From positions 1 through 59,014 of the forward strand of contig DASSEV010000058.1 in assembly GCA_035695105.1 (NCBI GenBank): a DNA stretch of 59,014 nt. Direction: 5' to 3'. The DNA is from JAICYJ01 sp035695105. GTDB taxonomy: Bacteria; Actinomycetota; Thermoleophilia; Gaiellales; JAICJC01. Position 1 is the first letter of the stretch, and every line of letters begins with the position of its first letter. The notes below the pieces were generated by a model that was not told the DNA's origin, searched no databases, and worked only from the letters and a program-made list of their open reading frames with translations. Shown one piece after another: positions 1 to 7,585 of the stretch. A program made the position numbers and the translations under genes.

Positions 1-228
1 GCGCTTGACCCGGTAGTTCCAGTAGTCGCCGACGAGGATCGTGTTGTCGGACGCATCCCAGTCCATGCCGTACGCGTACAGGCCGGCCGGTCCCGGGAAG
101 CCGATGGTCTTGACCAGCGTGGCCGCAGAGGCGCTGGACGGGGCCATCCCCGCCGCGAGCGCGAGCACGGCCATCGCCAGCGATGCGCGGAGCCGCCGTC
201 CACGGCGGCCGAAGAACGATCGGAGCAC
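1..228 (-). CDS. Secreted beta-propeller (NHL-like) protein, N-terminal fragment
   Basis: Only the first 76 codons lie in the window; the rest runs off the left edge. A GTG start at 228 follows a purine-rich GGAGGG ribosome site about 6 nt upstream. The N-terminus is a clear Sec signal: basic residues (RRGRRLR), a hydrophobic stretch (LAMAVLALAAGMA) and an ASA-type cleavage site near residue 34. The mature part begins TLVKTIGFPGPAGLYAYGMD and continues with DNTILVGDYWNYRV, the pattern of a propeller blade in NHL or SBBP repeat proteins (a hydrophobic beta strand, then a D..N/Y R pair). It is probably exported and may bind protein or carbohydrate. The exact family cannot be settled from one blade. 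Confidence 0.6.
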   Translation of the reverse strand, partial: MLRSFFGRRGRRLRASLAMAVLALAAGMAPSSASAATLVKTIGFPGPAGLYAYGMDWDASDNTILVGDYWNYRVKR

Positions 229-348
229 AGCCCACCCTCCCTGTTGGTGTGTTCCCCCTGCCTGGAGAACCCCGACAGCATGAAAGCGGACGGTCGACTT
301 GTCAAGCGATGAGGAATGAACCCGTTGCCAGCGGGGTAGGGACGGTGC

Positions 349-600
349 ATGACCGAGGCGGCGATCCCCGACGGCGACGGCACCACCGAGATCACCGGCG
401 CGCCCGGCTGGCGCTACCGCCCGTTCGAACAGCAGGGCGGTGACGCGGTGGCCGTCACCGTCGTCCGCGAGGAGGACGGGTGCGAGCTGCGGTTCGTCGT
501 TCCGACCGTCGTCCAGCGCGGCACGGAGCTGGGGCAGATCGCGAAGATCGTGATCGGGGCACAGGAGCGGGTCGACCGCTCGGAGGGCCTCGGCGCCTGA
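349..600 (+). CDS. Conserved-looking small hypothetical protein (83 aa)
   Basis: An ATG frame with almost exclusively G/C third positions, as in neighbouring real genes, preceded by AGGGACGGTGC. The protein is acidic and soluble with no signal or membrane segment. It holds a WRYRPFEQQGGDAVAVTVVREEDG segment likely to form beta strands and an amphipathic C-terminal helix (ELGQIAKIVIGAQERVDR). I do not recognise the family. It lies between the divergent start of the propeller gene and the convergent 3' end of the SDR gene, so it is a single-gene unit. Confidence 0.6.
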   Translation: MTEAAIPDGDGTTEITGAPGWRYRPFEQQGGDAVAVTVVREEDGCELRFVVPTVVQRGTELGQIAKIVIGAQERVDRSEGLGA

Positions 601-609
601 CCGGCCGGG

Positions 610-1377
610 TCAGCCGCGCCGCAGGTGGCGCGTCTTGGCCTGACGCGACATGATCGCGGTCCACGGTCGCACGGGCACTAGTCGCACGGTCTTCATGGCC
701 AGCATCATCGGCAGCGGGAAGACGATCTCGGCCTTGTCCTTCTCGAGCCCGCTCGCGATCCTGCGGGCGGCGTCGTCGGCCTCGAGCATCCATGGCATGC
801 GAAAGGTGTTCTCCGACGTCAGGTCGGTACGGACGAACCCCGGGCAGACTGTCGACACGCGCACGCCGAGCGGCAGCAGGTCGATCCGCAGCGATTCGAG
901 CAGGTTGATCTGCGCCGCCTTGGTCGACCCGTACGCCTCCGAGGACGGGAAGCCGCGGTAGCCGGCGACGCTGGCGACGCCGACGATCCGACCGGACCGG
1001 GAGCGCCGCATCGCGGGCAGCACGGCCTCGACGCCGTGGACGAGCCCCATCAGGTTGACGTCGACGTGCGCGCGATAGGCCGCGGTGTCCCACGCCGTGA
1101 CGTCCATCTGCCGGTAGGTGCCGGCGTTGAGGATGGCCATGTCGATCCCGCCCAGCTCGCCGCGCACGGTGCGCTCGGCCGCGAGCACCGACTCGCGGTC
1201 GCTGACGTCGACGGTGACGGGCACCATGTCCGTGCCCGCCGCGACCTGCTCCAACCGGTCGGGCCGGCGCGCGCTGATCGCGACGCGCGCGCCCCGGCCC
1301 GCGATCTCCCGCGCCAGCGCCTCGCCGATCCCGCTCGAGGCTCCCGTGATCCAGACGCGGCTGCCGTCGAACCTCAT
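610..1377 (-). CDS. Short-chain dehydrogenase/reductase (SDR), lipid operon
   Basis: A 255-residue classical SDR. The Rossmann motif TGASSGIGEALA is at residues 8-19, the structural LNAG motif is in the middle, and the catalytic Ser and YxxxK are in VGVASVAGYRGFPSSEAYGSTKAA. NAD(P)-dependent oxidoreduction of a hydroxyl or keto group is expected; the substrate is unknown. The chosen ATG at 1377 overlaps the stop of the upstream CFA synthase gene as ATGA, and the protein then begins MRFDGSRVWITGASSG, the normal SDR length and start. A longer in-frame extension to 1530 is arginine-rich shadow sequence inside cfa. It is the last gene of the six-gene operon and probably acts on the same lipid product. 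Confidence 0.88.
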   Translation of the reverse strand: MRFDGSRVWITGASSGIGEALAREIAGRGARVAISARRPDRLEQVAAGTDMVPVTVDVSDRESVLAAERTVRGELGGIDMAILNAGTYRQMDVTAWDTAAYRAHVDVNLMGLVHGVEAVLPAMRRSRSGRIVGVASVAGYRGFPSSEAYGSTKAAQINLLESLRIDLLPLGVRVSTVCPGFVRTDLTSENTFRMPWMLEADDAARRIASGLEKDKAEIVFPLPMMLAMKTVRLVPVRPWTAIMSRQAKTRHLRRG

Positions 1378-2576
1378 GGCCGCTCCAGCGCCAGCTGGAC
1401 GTCCCCCAGCGCGCCCGCCCGGAACCCGGCCTCGCAGTAGGCGAGGTAGAACTCCCACGTCCGGCGGAACGTGTCGTCGAACCCGAGCGCGCGGACGTCG
1501 TCCCAGTGGGCCAGGAACCGCTCCCGCCATGCCTGCAGCGTCGGGCCGTAGTGCTGCCCGATCTGGCGACGCTCGACCGCGCGCAGCCGTGATGCCTTGC
1601 GCAGCGCCCCGTCGATCGCCTGCTCGGATGGGATCAGACCGCCGGGGAAGATGTACTTGTGCATCCAGGTGTAGCTCCGCCGCGAGGCCCGGTAGCGGTC
1701 GTGGGGCATCGTGATCGTCTGCAGCGCCATCCGGCCGCCCGGGGCCAGCAGGCGATCGCAGGCCGCAAAGAACACCGGCCAGTACTCCTCGCCGAGCGCC
1801 TCGAACATCTCGATCGACACGATCCGGTCGAACCGGCCCTCCATCTCCCGGTAGTCGCGCAGGAGCACCTCGACCCGGCCGGCCAGCCCGGCCTCGGCGA
1901 CGCGGTGCCGCGCGAAGGCATGCTGCTCCTCCGAGATCGTGATCGTCGTCACCCGGCAGCCGATCTCCGACGCCGCGTGGATTGCCATGCCTCCCCAGCC
2001 GGTGCCGATCTCGAGCACGTGGTGGTCGCGCTCGAGCGCGGCCATCTCCGCGATTGCCCGGTACTTGCGCCGCTGGGCGTCGGCAAGCGTGTCGCCCGGC
2101 TCGAATACGGCGCAGGAGTACGTCATCGTCTCGTCGAGGAACAGCGCAAAGAGGTCGTTCGAGAGGTCGTAGTGGCGCTGGATGTTGCGGCGCGCTCCGG
2201 CCTCGGTGTTGGCCTCGCGTGCGGGGCGTGACGGCTCGTAGAGGGCACGCAGTCGCTGGAACGGGGCGGGGATGAGCGAGGTCAGGCCACGGGCGAACGC
2301 GAGCAGCACGCCGGGGAGGTCGCCGGTGCGCCAGTCGCCCGCCATGTATGCCTCGCCGAAGCCGATCTTCCCGTCGACGCCGAGCCGATCGAAGAACCGC
2401 TCGGACACGATCTCCATCCGCGGTGCACCCGGGTCGGAGCGCAGCACGGAGCCGTCCGGCGCGATCACCTCCAGGTCGCGGAGCCTGGCGAGGGCCCGCT
2501 CGAACAGGGCCCGGGCGACCCGCGAACGCACCGGAGCGCGGCGGGGTGGCGCCGCGGTGAGGGTCAGCCCACCCAT
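1374..2576 (-). CDS. cfa: Cyclopropane-fatty-acyl-phospholipid synthase family methyltransferase
   Basis: 400 residues, close to the usual 380-400 of the family. The SAM-binding motif I is LEIGTGWGGMAIHAA, preceded by the family signature RRNIQRHYDLSNDLFALFLDETMTYSCAVFE. Downstream are GRFDRIVSIEMFEALGEEYW and MHKYIFPGGLIPS, both typical of CFA synthases. These enzymes transfer a methyl(ene) group from S-adenosylmethionine to the double bond of a phospholipid acyl chain at the membrane. The start at 2576 overlaps the DUF1365 stop by 13 bp. The pairing with an FAD amine oxidase, DUF1365 and an SDR is a recurring bacterial cluster. The product could be a cyclopropane, methyl-branched or furan fatty acid; sequence alone does not decide. 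Confidence 0.93.
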   Translation of the reverse strand: MGGLTLTAAPPRRAPVRSRVARALFERALARLRDLEVIAPDGSVLRSDPGAPRMEIVSERFFDRLGVDGKIGFGEAYMAGDWRTGDLPGVLLAFARGLTSLIPAPFQRLRALYEPSRPAREANTEAGARRNIQRHYDLSNDLFALFLDETMTYSCAVFEPGDTLADAQRRKYRAIAEMAALERDHHVLEIGTGWGGMAIHAASEIGCRVTTITISEEQHAFARHRVAEAGLAGRVEVLLRDYREMEGRFDRIVSIEMFEALGEEYWPVFFAACDRLLAPGGRMALQTITMPHDRYRASRRSYTWMHKYIFPGGLIPSEQAIDGALRKASRLRAVERRQIGQHYGPTLQAWRERFLAHWDDVRALGFDDTFRRTWEFYLAYCEAGFRAGALGDVQLALERP

Positions 2577-3313
2577 CGCTGCGGGGTACGTGCCGGGCGC
2601 GGCACGCGCGGCACCCGGCGGAGCCAGAGCCGGATGCCGTGGTAGCGGATGAGCGCGCTGACGCGGGCGGTCATGAAGGGATACCTACCCGCCATGCGCA
2701 GGAGCATGCCCGCCGTGAGCGGGCGCCTCCGGCCGGTGAGGGATGCCTGGAAGACGCGGCGGCCGCCCTGGATCAGCTCCATCTGGATCGAGAGCCGGTC
2801 GCCGGGCGCCGAGAACGCCATGCGGTAGCTGCCATCGACGCTCAGGAAGGGCGACACGTAGAACTCCTTGCCGGTCTCCGCACGGCCGCGGTCGCCGGGC
2901 TCGAGCAGGTAGCAGTGCCGCTCGCCGTACGTGTTGTGCACCTCCGCAACGATGCAGCGCAGGTCCCCGCCCGCGCCGTAGCACCAGTGGACGGAGAGCG
3001 GGTTGAAGACGTGCCCGAACGCGCGCGCGTTGGCCAGCATCAGCACACGGCCCCCGGCGAGGTCGATGCCGTGCCCGGCCAGGAACGCGTCGACGTTCTG
3101 GCGGATCGAGCGCGCCGGGTCGCCGAGGTGGTCGCGGCTGCGGATGCGGCCGAGCGGCCGCAGCGGCAGCGGCAGGCGCGGCAGCCGGTCGAGATCGACG
3201 AGCCACATGTAGACGCCGTAGCGGAACAGGTACGGCGCCGTCGCGTCGCCGGCCCTGGGCCGCGTATGCATCACCTGGCCCTCGTAGAGCGCCGCGCCGG
3301 TGCCGTCGGTCAC
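2564..3313 (-). CDS. DUF1365 family protein
   Basis: 249 residues starting from a GTG that overlaps the stop of the upstream flavoprotein as GTGA. It has the DUF1365 hallmarks: ALYEGQVMHTRPRAGDATAPYLFRY-type N-terminus, then MLANARAFGHVFNPLSVHWCY, an EVHNTYGERHCYLLE segment and a K-FYVSPF motif. No catalytic chemistry is established for the family. It almost always sits between an FAD amine-oxidase-like gene and a CFA-synthase-like gene, as here, so a role in the same acyl-chain modification is inferred. There is no signal peptide. A longer reading frame to 4291 is the shadow of the flavoprotein gene. Confidence 0.88.
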   Translation of the reverse strand: MTDGTGAALYEGQVMHTRPRAGDATAPYLFRYGVYMWLVDLDRLPRLPLPLRPLGRIRSRDHLGDPARSIRQNVDAFLAGHGIDLAGGRVLMLANARAFGHVFNPLSVHWCYGAGGDLRCIVAEVHNTYGERHCYLLEPGDRGRAETGKEFYVSPFLSVDGSYRMAFSAPGDRLSIQMELIQGGRRVFQASLTGRRRPLTAGMLLRMAGRYPFMTARVSALIRYHGIRLWLRRVPRVPRPARTPQRWVG

Positions 3314-4563
3314 CAGGCGCACCCCAGCGCGAGGGCGGCGCGGACGCCGGACACGCAGCCGTCCTCGTGGAAGCCCCAGCCGTGGTAGGCGCCGCAGTAT
3401 GCGGTGTTGTGGACCCCGGAGAGCGTCGGCAGGCGGCGCTGCGCCTCGAGCGAGTCGAGCGTGTAGATCGGGTGCTCGTAGACCATCCGGGAGATCTCCG
3501 TGCCAGGGGTGATGCGGGTGCTCTGGTTCAGCGTGACGCAGTACTCGGTGGGCTCGTCGAGCGCCTGCAGGCGGTTCAGGTGGTAGGTCACCGCCACCAT
3601 CGGCCGGGTGGTGGAGCACGCCTCCAGCAGGTAGTTCCACGACGCCCGCGCGCCGCGGGAGCGGGGCAGCAGCGAGCCGTCCGTGTGCAGCACCGTCTCG
3701 TTGGACGAGTAGCTGAAGCTGCCCAGCACCCGCTGCTCGGCCGGCGTGGGATCGGCGAGCAGCCGCAGCGCCTGGTCCGGGTGGGTTGCCAGCACGACCC
3801 GGTCGAAGCGCCGCGCCGCTCCGGACACGTCCGTGACGGTGACGCCGGTCGCATCGCGCTCGATCGCGATCACGCCCGTCTCCGCGAGCGCATCGGCGAG
3901 CCGCGCAACCACCGCGTTCACGTACACGCGGCTGCCGCCCGTCACGGTCTTCCAGGTGGGGGAGTGCTTCACGGTCAGCATGCCGTGGTTCGCGAAGAAG
4001 CGGATCAGGTAGCGCGCCGGGAACTCGCGCATCTGGCCGGCGGCGCACGACCAGATCGCTCCGGTGAGCGGGAGCATGAAGTGGTCGTGGAAGTAGGCTG
4101 AGTAGCTCCCGCGGTCGAGGAACTCGCCCAGCGTCATCCGGTCGGCGGCCGGGTCGCGCAGGAGGTTGCGGGCGTGGCGGTGGAACCGCTTCACCTCGAC
4201 CAGCATGCGCAGGTACTCCGGCTGCATCAGCTTGCGCGGCGTGGCCGCGACGCCGGCCAGCCCGCGCGCGCCCGCGTACTCGAGCCCGCACTGCTCGCAG
4301 CGGACGCCGAAGGACATGTCGCTGCTCTGCGTCGAGACGCCGAGCTCGCGGAACAGCCGCAGCAGGTGGGGGTACGTGCGCTCGTTGTGCACGATAAAGC
4401 CGGTGTCCAGGCCGACCTCGCCGGCCGCGCCGGGCACGGCGACGGTGTTGGCGTGGCCACCGAATCGGCCGTCCTTCTCATACAGCGTCACGTGGTGGCG
4501 CCGTGAGATCACGTACGCCGCCGTGAGGCCCGAGACGCCGCTGCCGACCACCGCGACGCGCAT
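3310..4563 (-). CDS. FAD-dependent amine oxidase-like flavoprotein
   Basis: 417 residues. The N-terminus MRVAVVGSGVSGLTAAYVIS is a GxGxxG dinucleotide-binding fold, followed by the acidic residue in VTLYEKDGRFGGHANTV. It belongs to the NAD(P)-binding amine-oxidase/phytoene-desaturase-like group. Typical features include DTGFIVHNERTYPHLLRLF, MSFGVRCEQCGLEYAG and PLTGAIWSCAAGQMREFPARYLIRFFANHGML. The C-terminal YCGAYHGWGFHEDGCVSGVRAA is the second FAD-contacting segment. The ATG at 4563 shares one base with the preceding stop (TGATG); the extra 15 residues of a longer frame are not homologous-looking. In this setting it probably desaturates or oxidises a lipid acyl chain, which is inference. 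Confidence 0.88.
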   Translation of the reverse strand: MRVAVVGSGVSGLTAAYVISRRHHVTLYEKDGRFGGHANTVAVPGAAGEVGLDTGFIVHNERTYPHLLRLFRELGVSTQSSDMSFGVRCEQCGLEYAGARGLAGVAATPRKLMQPEYLRMLVEVKRFHRHARNLLRDPAADRMTLGEFLDRGSYSAYFHDHFMLPLTGAIWSCAAGQMREFPARYLIRFFANHGMLTVKHSPTWKTVTGGSRVYVNAVVARLADALAETGVIAIERDATGVTVTDVSGAARRFDRVVLATHPDQALRLLADPTPAEQRVLGSFSYSSNETVLHTDGSLLPRSRGARASWNYLLEACSTTRPMVAVTYHLNRLQALDEPTEYCVTLNQSTRITPGTEISRMVYEHPIYTLDSLEAQRRLPTLSGVHNTAYCGAYHGWGFHEDGCVSGVRAALALGCAW

Positions 4564-4925
4564 CAGCCGCCTGCTCCCAGCATCGACAGCGCCGCCACGG
4601 CGGCCCATCCGATGGCGATCGCGGCAACCTTCCGCCGGGCGCGAGCGGTGGGAAGAAGGCGACCGAAGGCGATCGCATCGCCGGTGTCGATGGCCACCCT
4701 GGCGCCGAGCGTCCCCAGCAGCACGCCGCCGGCCGGCGCGACCAGGATGGCTGCGCCGGACACGACGTCGCGGATGCCTAGGATCGCCGACAGGAGGTGC
4801 ACGCCGCTGCGGCGGTCCTCGGGCGGAGCCAGCTCACCGTGCCGCGAGATCACATCCGGGCGCACCAGCGCCGACACGCCGTAGATCGCGGTCAGCAGGC
4901 CGACGATGCGCGGGAACCAGATCAC
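4563..4925 (-). CDS. Small membrane protein (120 aa) in lipid operon
   Basis: GTG at 4925 overlaps the hydrolase stop (GTGA). The protein starts VIWFPRIVGLLTAIYGVSALVRPDVISRH and has about four hydrophobic segments: residues 5-18, 40-60 (LSAILGIRDVVSGAAILVAP), 62-75 and 98-115 (VAAIAIGWAAVAALSML). The pattern resembles DUF4267-type four-helix membrane proteins, where a G-R-D in helix 2 is conserved. No enzymatic motif is visible. Tight coupling on both sides indicates that it belongs to the operon. Confidence 0.75.
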   Translation of the reverse strand: MIWFPRIVGLLTAIYGVSALVRPDVISRHGELAPPEDRRSGVHLLSAILGIRDVVSGAAILVAPAGGVLLGTLGARVAIDTGDAIAFGRLLPTARARRKVAAIAIGWAAVAALSMLGAGG

Positions 4926-5620
4926 AGCGGCACCCGGCAGGCCTCGGGGGCGGGAAGCGAGAAGGCGCGGGCGAGGCCCTCGTCCCAGGAGCCGATGCCG
5001 AGCGCGGGCAGCACCGTCCGGCGGACGAGCCGCTGCCAGGCGACGACGCGCTCGAGCATCGCGTGCCCCGAGCGGGCCACCTCGAACCTGCACAGGCGCT
5101 CGGCCAGGTCATGGGCGGCCAGCGCGTAGGCGAGCGATCCGGCGGGGCTGGTGACGCGGTCGCGGGTGCCGTGCGCGATCACCACCGTGCGGCCGTCCAG
5201 CTGCCGCACCGGCTCCCCCGGAGGCAGCCACGGCGCCAGCGCGGCAACCGCCCGCACCTGCGTTCCGCCGGCGGCGCGCAGGACGGAGCGCCCGCCCATC
5301 GAGTGGCCGACCAGGCACACCGGCACGTCGCCGTGGCGGTGTGCGATCTCGCGCAGCGCCCATTCGACGTCCTGCACGGGGTCGCCGTCGTTGTAGCCTG
5401 CCACTCGGTAGCGGAGCTGGCAGGCGGCGAGGCCGCTGCGCCGCCCGGCCCGGTGCAGGTCGAGCAGGAACGGATACATGCGAAGCGCGGCGGGCTGGGC
5501 TGCTCGGGTCGGTGCGGTGCTCCTGCTTCGACCACCGTGAGCGAGCAACGCGACGCAACGGACGTCTCCGCGCGGTTGCAGCGTCAGCAGCGCCGGTTCG
5601 GCGCCGGGTTCGGTCTTCAC
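4922..5620 (-). CDS. Alpha/beta hydrolase, first gene of lipid operon
   Basis: 232 residues from the GTG at 5620. The nucleophile elbow is GHSMGG, the acid is in AHGTRDRVTSP and the catalytic His in ARSGHAML, so the Ser-Asp-His triad is complete. It has no signal peptide and is presumably a cytosolic esterase, lipase or thioesterase. The frame stays open to an ATG at 5740, but those 40 codons have A/T-rich third positions unlike the rest. A TAGCAT -10 element lies 10 nt before the GTG, so I place the start there and treat the mRNA as leaderless. As the leading gene it may release or exchange acyl chains for the cfa-linked enzymes, which is inference. Confidence 0.78.
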   Translation of the reverse strand: MKTEPGAEPALLTLQPRGDVRCVALLAHGGRSRSTAPTRAAQPAALRMYPFLLDLHRAGRRSGLAACQLRYRVAGYNDGDPVQDVEWALREIAHRHGDVPVCLVGHSMGGRSVLRAAGGTQVRAVAALAPWLPPGEPVRQLDGRTVVIAHGTRDRVTSPAGSLAYALAAHDLAERLCRFEVARSGHAMLERVVAWQRLVRRTVLPALGIGSWDEGLARAFSLPAPEACRVPL

Positions 5621-5630
5621 GGTCGCGGTG

Positions 5631-5636
5631 ATGCTA
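5631..5636 (-). promoter_or_regulatory. Putative -10 element of the lipid operon (leaderless)
   Basis: TAGCAT on the minus strand, 10 nt before the GTG of the hydrolase gene. No good -35 hexamer is visible. Support comes from the repeated TANNNT-then-start arrangement at many other gene starts in this window. Confidence 0.4.
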
Positions 5637-5739
5637 TCGATTCGCCGCGGAAGCGAAAACGGTTCGGCGTCAATCGCCCCGGCGGGGGTGGCGGGGCGGC
5701 GGGTTTGTTCGTACGGTGGGAGGGCATCACCCGACCGCA

Positions 5740-6144
5740 ATGGCCCCCGACTCTCATCCGGCCTCCGAACCGCTCCTCCTGCCCACGCTGATCCGCGCGC
5801 ACCGCGACAACGCGGCGGGGGACGGCAGCATCACGCGCATCGTGCGCGGGCTGATGCGTTCCCCTGTGACGGATGCCGAGCGTGCCGGCGAGCGGCTGCG
5901 GGTGTTCGGGTGGGAGCTTCCGGCCCAGCCGGGCCGGCTGCGGTGGTGCTACCGGGTGGTGGGTGAGGAGACGGGGCGGACGCACGTCACGTTCACCCTG
6001 TCCGTGCCGGGCGCGACCAGCGACCTGCCCTGCCGCGTGCTGGGGCTGCAGCTGCAGATCACGCTGAACGGCGTAGAGGCGACCTCGCCGGACGAGCTGG
6101 ACGCGTACGTCGAGCTGGCCGAGACCGCCCGCCGAGCCGGGTAG
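5740..6144 (+). CDS. Hypothetical protein (134 aa)
   Basis: Starts at ATG 5740; a GTG at 5716 in the same frame is an alternative, and a GGGAGGG stretch lies between them. The N-terminal half is basic and helical (PTLIRAHRDNAAGDGSITRIVRGLMRSPVTDAERAGERLRVFGWELPAQ). The C-terminal half looks like a small beta domain (RLRWCYRVVGEETGRTHVTFTLSVPGATSDLPCRVLGLQLQITLNG). There is no signal peptide or membrane segment and I do not recognise it. It diverges from the lipid operon and precedes the MFS gene by 28 bp, but that gene has its own -10 element. Confidence 0.6.
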   Translation: MAPDSHPASEPLLLPTLIRAHRDNAAGDGSITRIVRGLMRSPVTDAERAGERLRVFGWELPAQPGRLRWCYRVVGEETGRTHVTFTLSVPGATSDLPCRVLGLQLQITLNGVEATSPDELDAYVELAETARRAG

Positions 6145-6160
6145 CCGACGCCCCCGGGCG

Positions 6161-6166
6161 TATGCT
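6161..6166 (+). promoter_or_regulatory. -10 element of a leaderless MFS gene
   Basis: TATGCT ends 6 nt before the ATG of the MFS transporter gene, which has no Shine-Dalgarno sequence. The likely transcription start therefore coincides with the start codon. Confidence 0.5.
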
Positions 6167-6172
6167 CGGGCC

Positions 6173-7399
6173 ATGCGCGCGACACCCGCACCGCTTTCGG
6201 AGCGGAACTTCCGCCTGCTGTTCACGGCCCAGGCGGTGTGGCTGCTCGGCTCGTGGATGACGCCCGTCGCGCTCGCATTCGCGGTGCTCGAGCAGACCAC
6301 GTCGCCGACCGCGCTCGGGCTCGTGCTGGGCGCCGAGACGGTGCCGCTGGCGCTGCTTCTGTTGGTCGGCGGGGTCTGGGCCGACCGGCTGTCACGCGTG
6401 CGGGTGATGGTCGTGGCGGATCTCGTCAGCTTCGCGTCGCAGGGAGTGCTCGCGGCGCTCATCATCAGCGGCCGGGCGGAGATCTGGCAGATGGCGGTGC
6501 TGAGTGCGGTGGGCGGCGCCGCCGATGCCTTCCACACGCCCGCCTGGGCGGGGCTGCTGCCGCAGACGGTGCCGGCCTCGTTGCTGCAGCAGGCCAATGC
6601 GCTGCGGCATCTCGAGTCGAACGCCGCCAGGGTCGTGAGTCCGCTGGTTGCGGGCGTCATCGTCAGCACGGCCGGCGCCGGCTATGCGATCGCCGCCGAC
6701 GCGGTGTCGTTCCTCGTCGCGGCGGCGATCCTGGTGCGTATCAGGGTCGAGGATGTTCGCGGGGCGACCCGAGCGGCCGGACGCTTCCGGGTTCAGCTCG
6801 CGGAGGGGTGGGAGGTCGTGCGCTCGCGCAGCTGGCTGCTGGCGATGATGGTCGACACCGGGCTGTGGATGCTGATGGTGTACGCGCCCTACGAGGTGCT
6901 GGGCCCGCTGGTCGCCAAGCAGCACCTGGGTGGCGCGACGGCATGGGCGCTGGTGGCGGCCGGCTACGGGGTGGGCACGATCGGCGGTGGTGTGCTCGGC
7001 CTGCGGCTTCGCCCGCGAAGACCGCTGCTGGTCGCCGTGCTCATCAACGCGGCGTTCGTGCCCGTGCTCGGGCTGCTGGCCGAGGCCGCACCGGCATGGG
7101 TGATCGCCGGAGCTGCGGTGCCGGCCGGGATCGCCACGTCGCTGTACCTGGTGCTGTGGGAGACGACGCTGCAGGAGCGGGTGCCGGGCGAGGCGATGGC
7201 GCGGGTGGCGAGCTTCGAGCGGCTCGCGGTCTATGCGCCGCTGCCGCTGGGGATGGCGGTGACTGGACCGGTGGCGGGTGCAATCGGGGTGTCGTCGACG
7301 CTCTGGCTGGCTGCGGGGTGGCTCGGGGTCTCGACCGTGTTCCTGCTGGCGATCCCGAGCGTGCGGGCGCTCGAGCGGCTCGACGCTGCCCCGGCCTGA
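6173..7399 (+). CDS. MFS transporter (drug/siderophore exporter type)
   Basis: 408 residues with about 12 hydrophobic helices. It starts FRLLFTAQAVWLLGSWMTPVALAFAVLE, the signature of the MFS_3/EntS-like exporter group. The loop 2-3 motif A appears as GGVWADRLSRVRVMVVADL, and the helix 4-5 part reads ADAFHTPAWAGLLPQTVPASLLQQANALRH, again typical of the group. It probably exports a small hydrophobic molecule or siderophore by proton antiport; the substrate is unknown. No regulator or biosynthetic gene is adjacent. It converges with the RNB ribonuclease gene across a repeat-containing spacer. Confidence 0.85.
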   Translation: MRATPAPLSERNFRLLFTAQAVWLLGSWMTPVALAFAVLEQTTSPTALGLVLGAETVPLALLLLVGGVWADRLSRVRVMVVADLVSFASQGVLAALIISGRAEIWQMAVLSAVGGAADAFHTPAWAGLLPQTVPASLLQQANALRHLESNAARVVSPLVAGVIVSTAGAGYAIAADAVSFLVAAAILVRIRVEDVRGATRAAGRFRVQLAEGWEVVRSRSWLLAMMVDTGLWMLMVYAPYEVLGPLVAKQHLGGATAWALVAAGYGVGTIGGGVLGLRLRPRRPLLVAVLINAAFVPVLGLLAEAAPAWVIAGAAVPAGIATSLYLVLWETTLQERVPGEAMARVASFERLAVYAPLPLGMAVTGPVAGAIGVSSTLWLAAGWLGVSTVFLLAIPSVRALERLDAAPA

Positions 7400-7417
7400 C
7401 GTGTCCCAGGCAGCCGA

Positions 7418-7463
7418 GCGTCCGGTATCGGCCAGAAACCGCCTCAGAGGCTGTGACGGGCCG
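7418..7463. repeat. Intergenic repeat copy 1 with GCCTCAGAGGC palindrome
   Basis: A 46-bp unit beginning GCGTCCGGTATCGGCCAGAA and containing the 11-bp perfect palindrome GCCTCAGAGGC. A second copy starts 109 bp downstream (7527). Both lie in the 3'-3' spacer between the MFS and RNB genes. Confidence 0.6.
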
Positions 7464-7526
7464 CGGCGGGGCGCCGTGACCGATCCGCGCGGCAGTCCAC
7501 ACCCTCGTAACCCGTCGACACGCGCG

Positions 7527-7572
7527 GCGTCCGATAGCGGCCCGAAAACGCCTCAGAGGCGGTGTCGGCCGG
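7527..7572. repeat. Intergenic repeat copy 2 with CGCCTCAGAGGCG palindrome
   Basis: Second copy of the 46-bp unit, beginning GCGTCCGATAGCGGCCCGAA and about 80 percent identical to copy 1. Its core CGCCTCAGAGGCG is a 13-bp perfect palindrome. The pair may act as transcription terminators between convergent genes or be members of a dispersed repeat family. Confidence 0.6.
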
Positions 7573-7585
7573 CGTTGGGCGTCTG

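Noticed and set aside
5621..5740. N-terminal extension of the alpha/beta hydrolase to ATG 5740
   Set aside because: Third positions in these 40 codons are A/T-rich, and a -10 element sits inside the segment.
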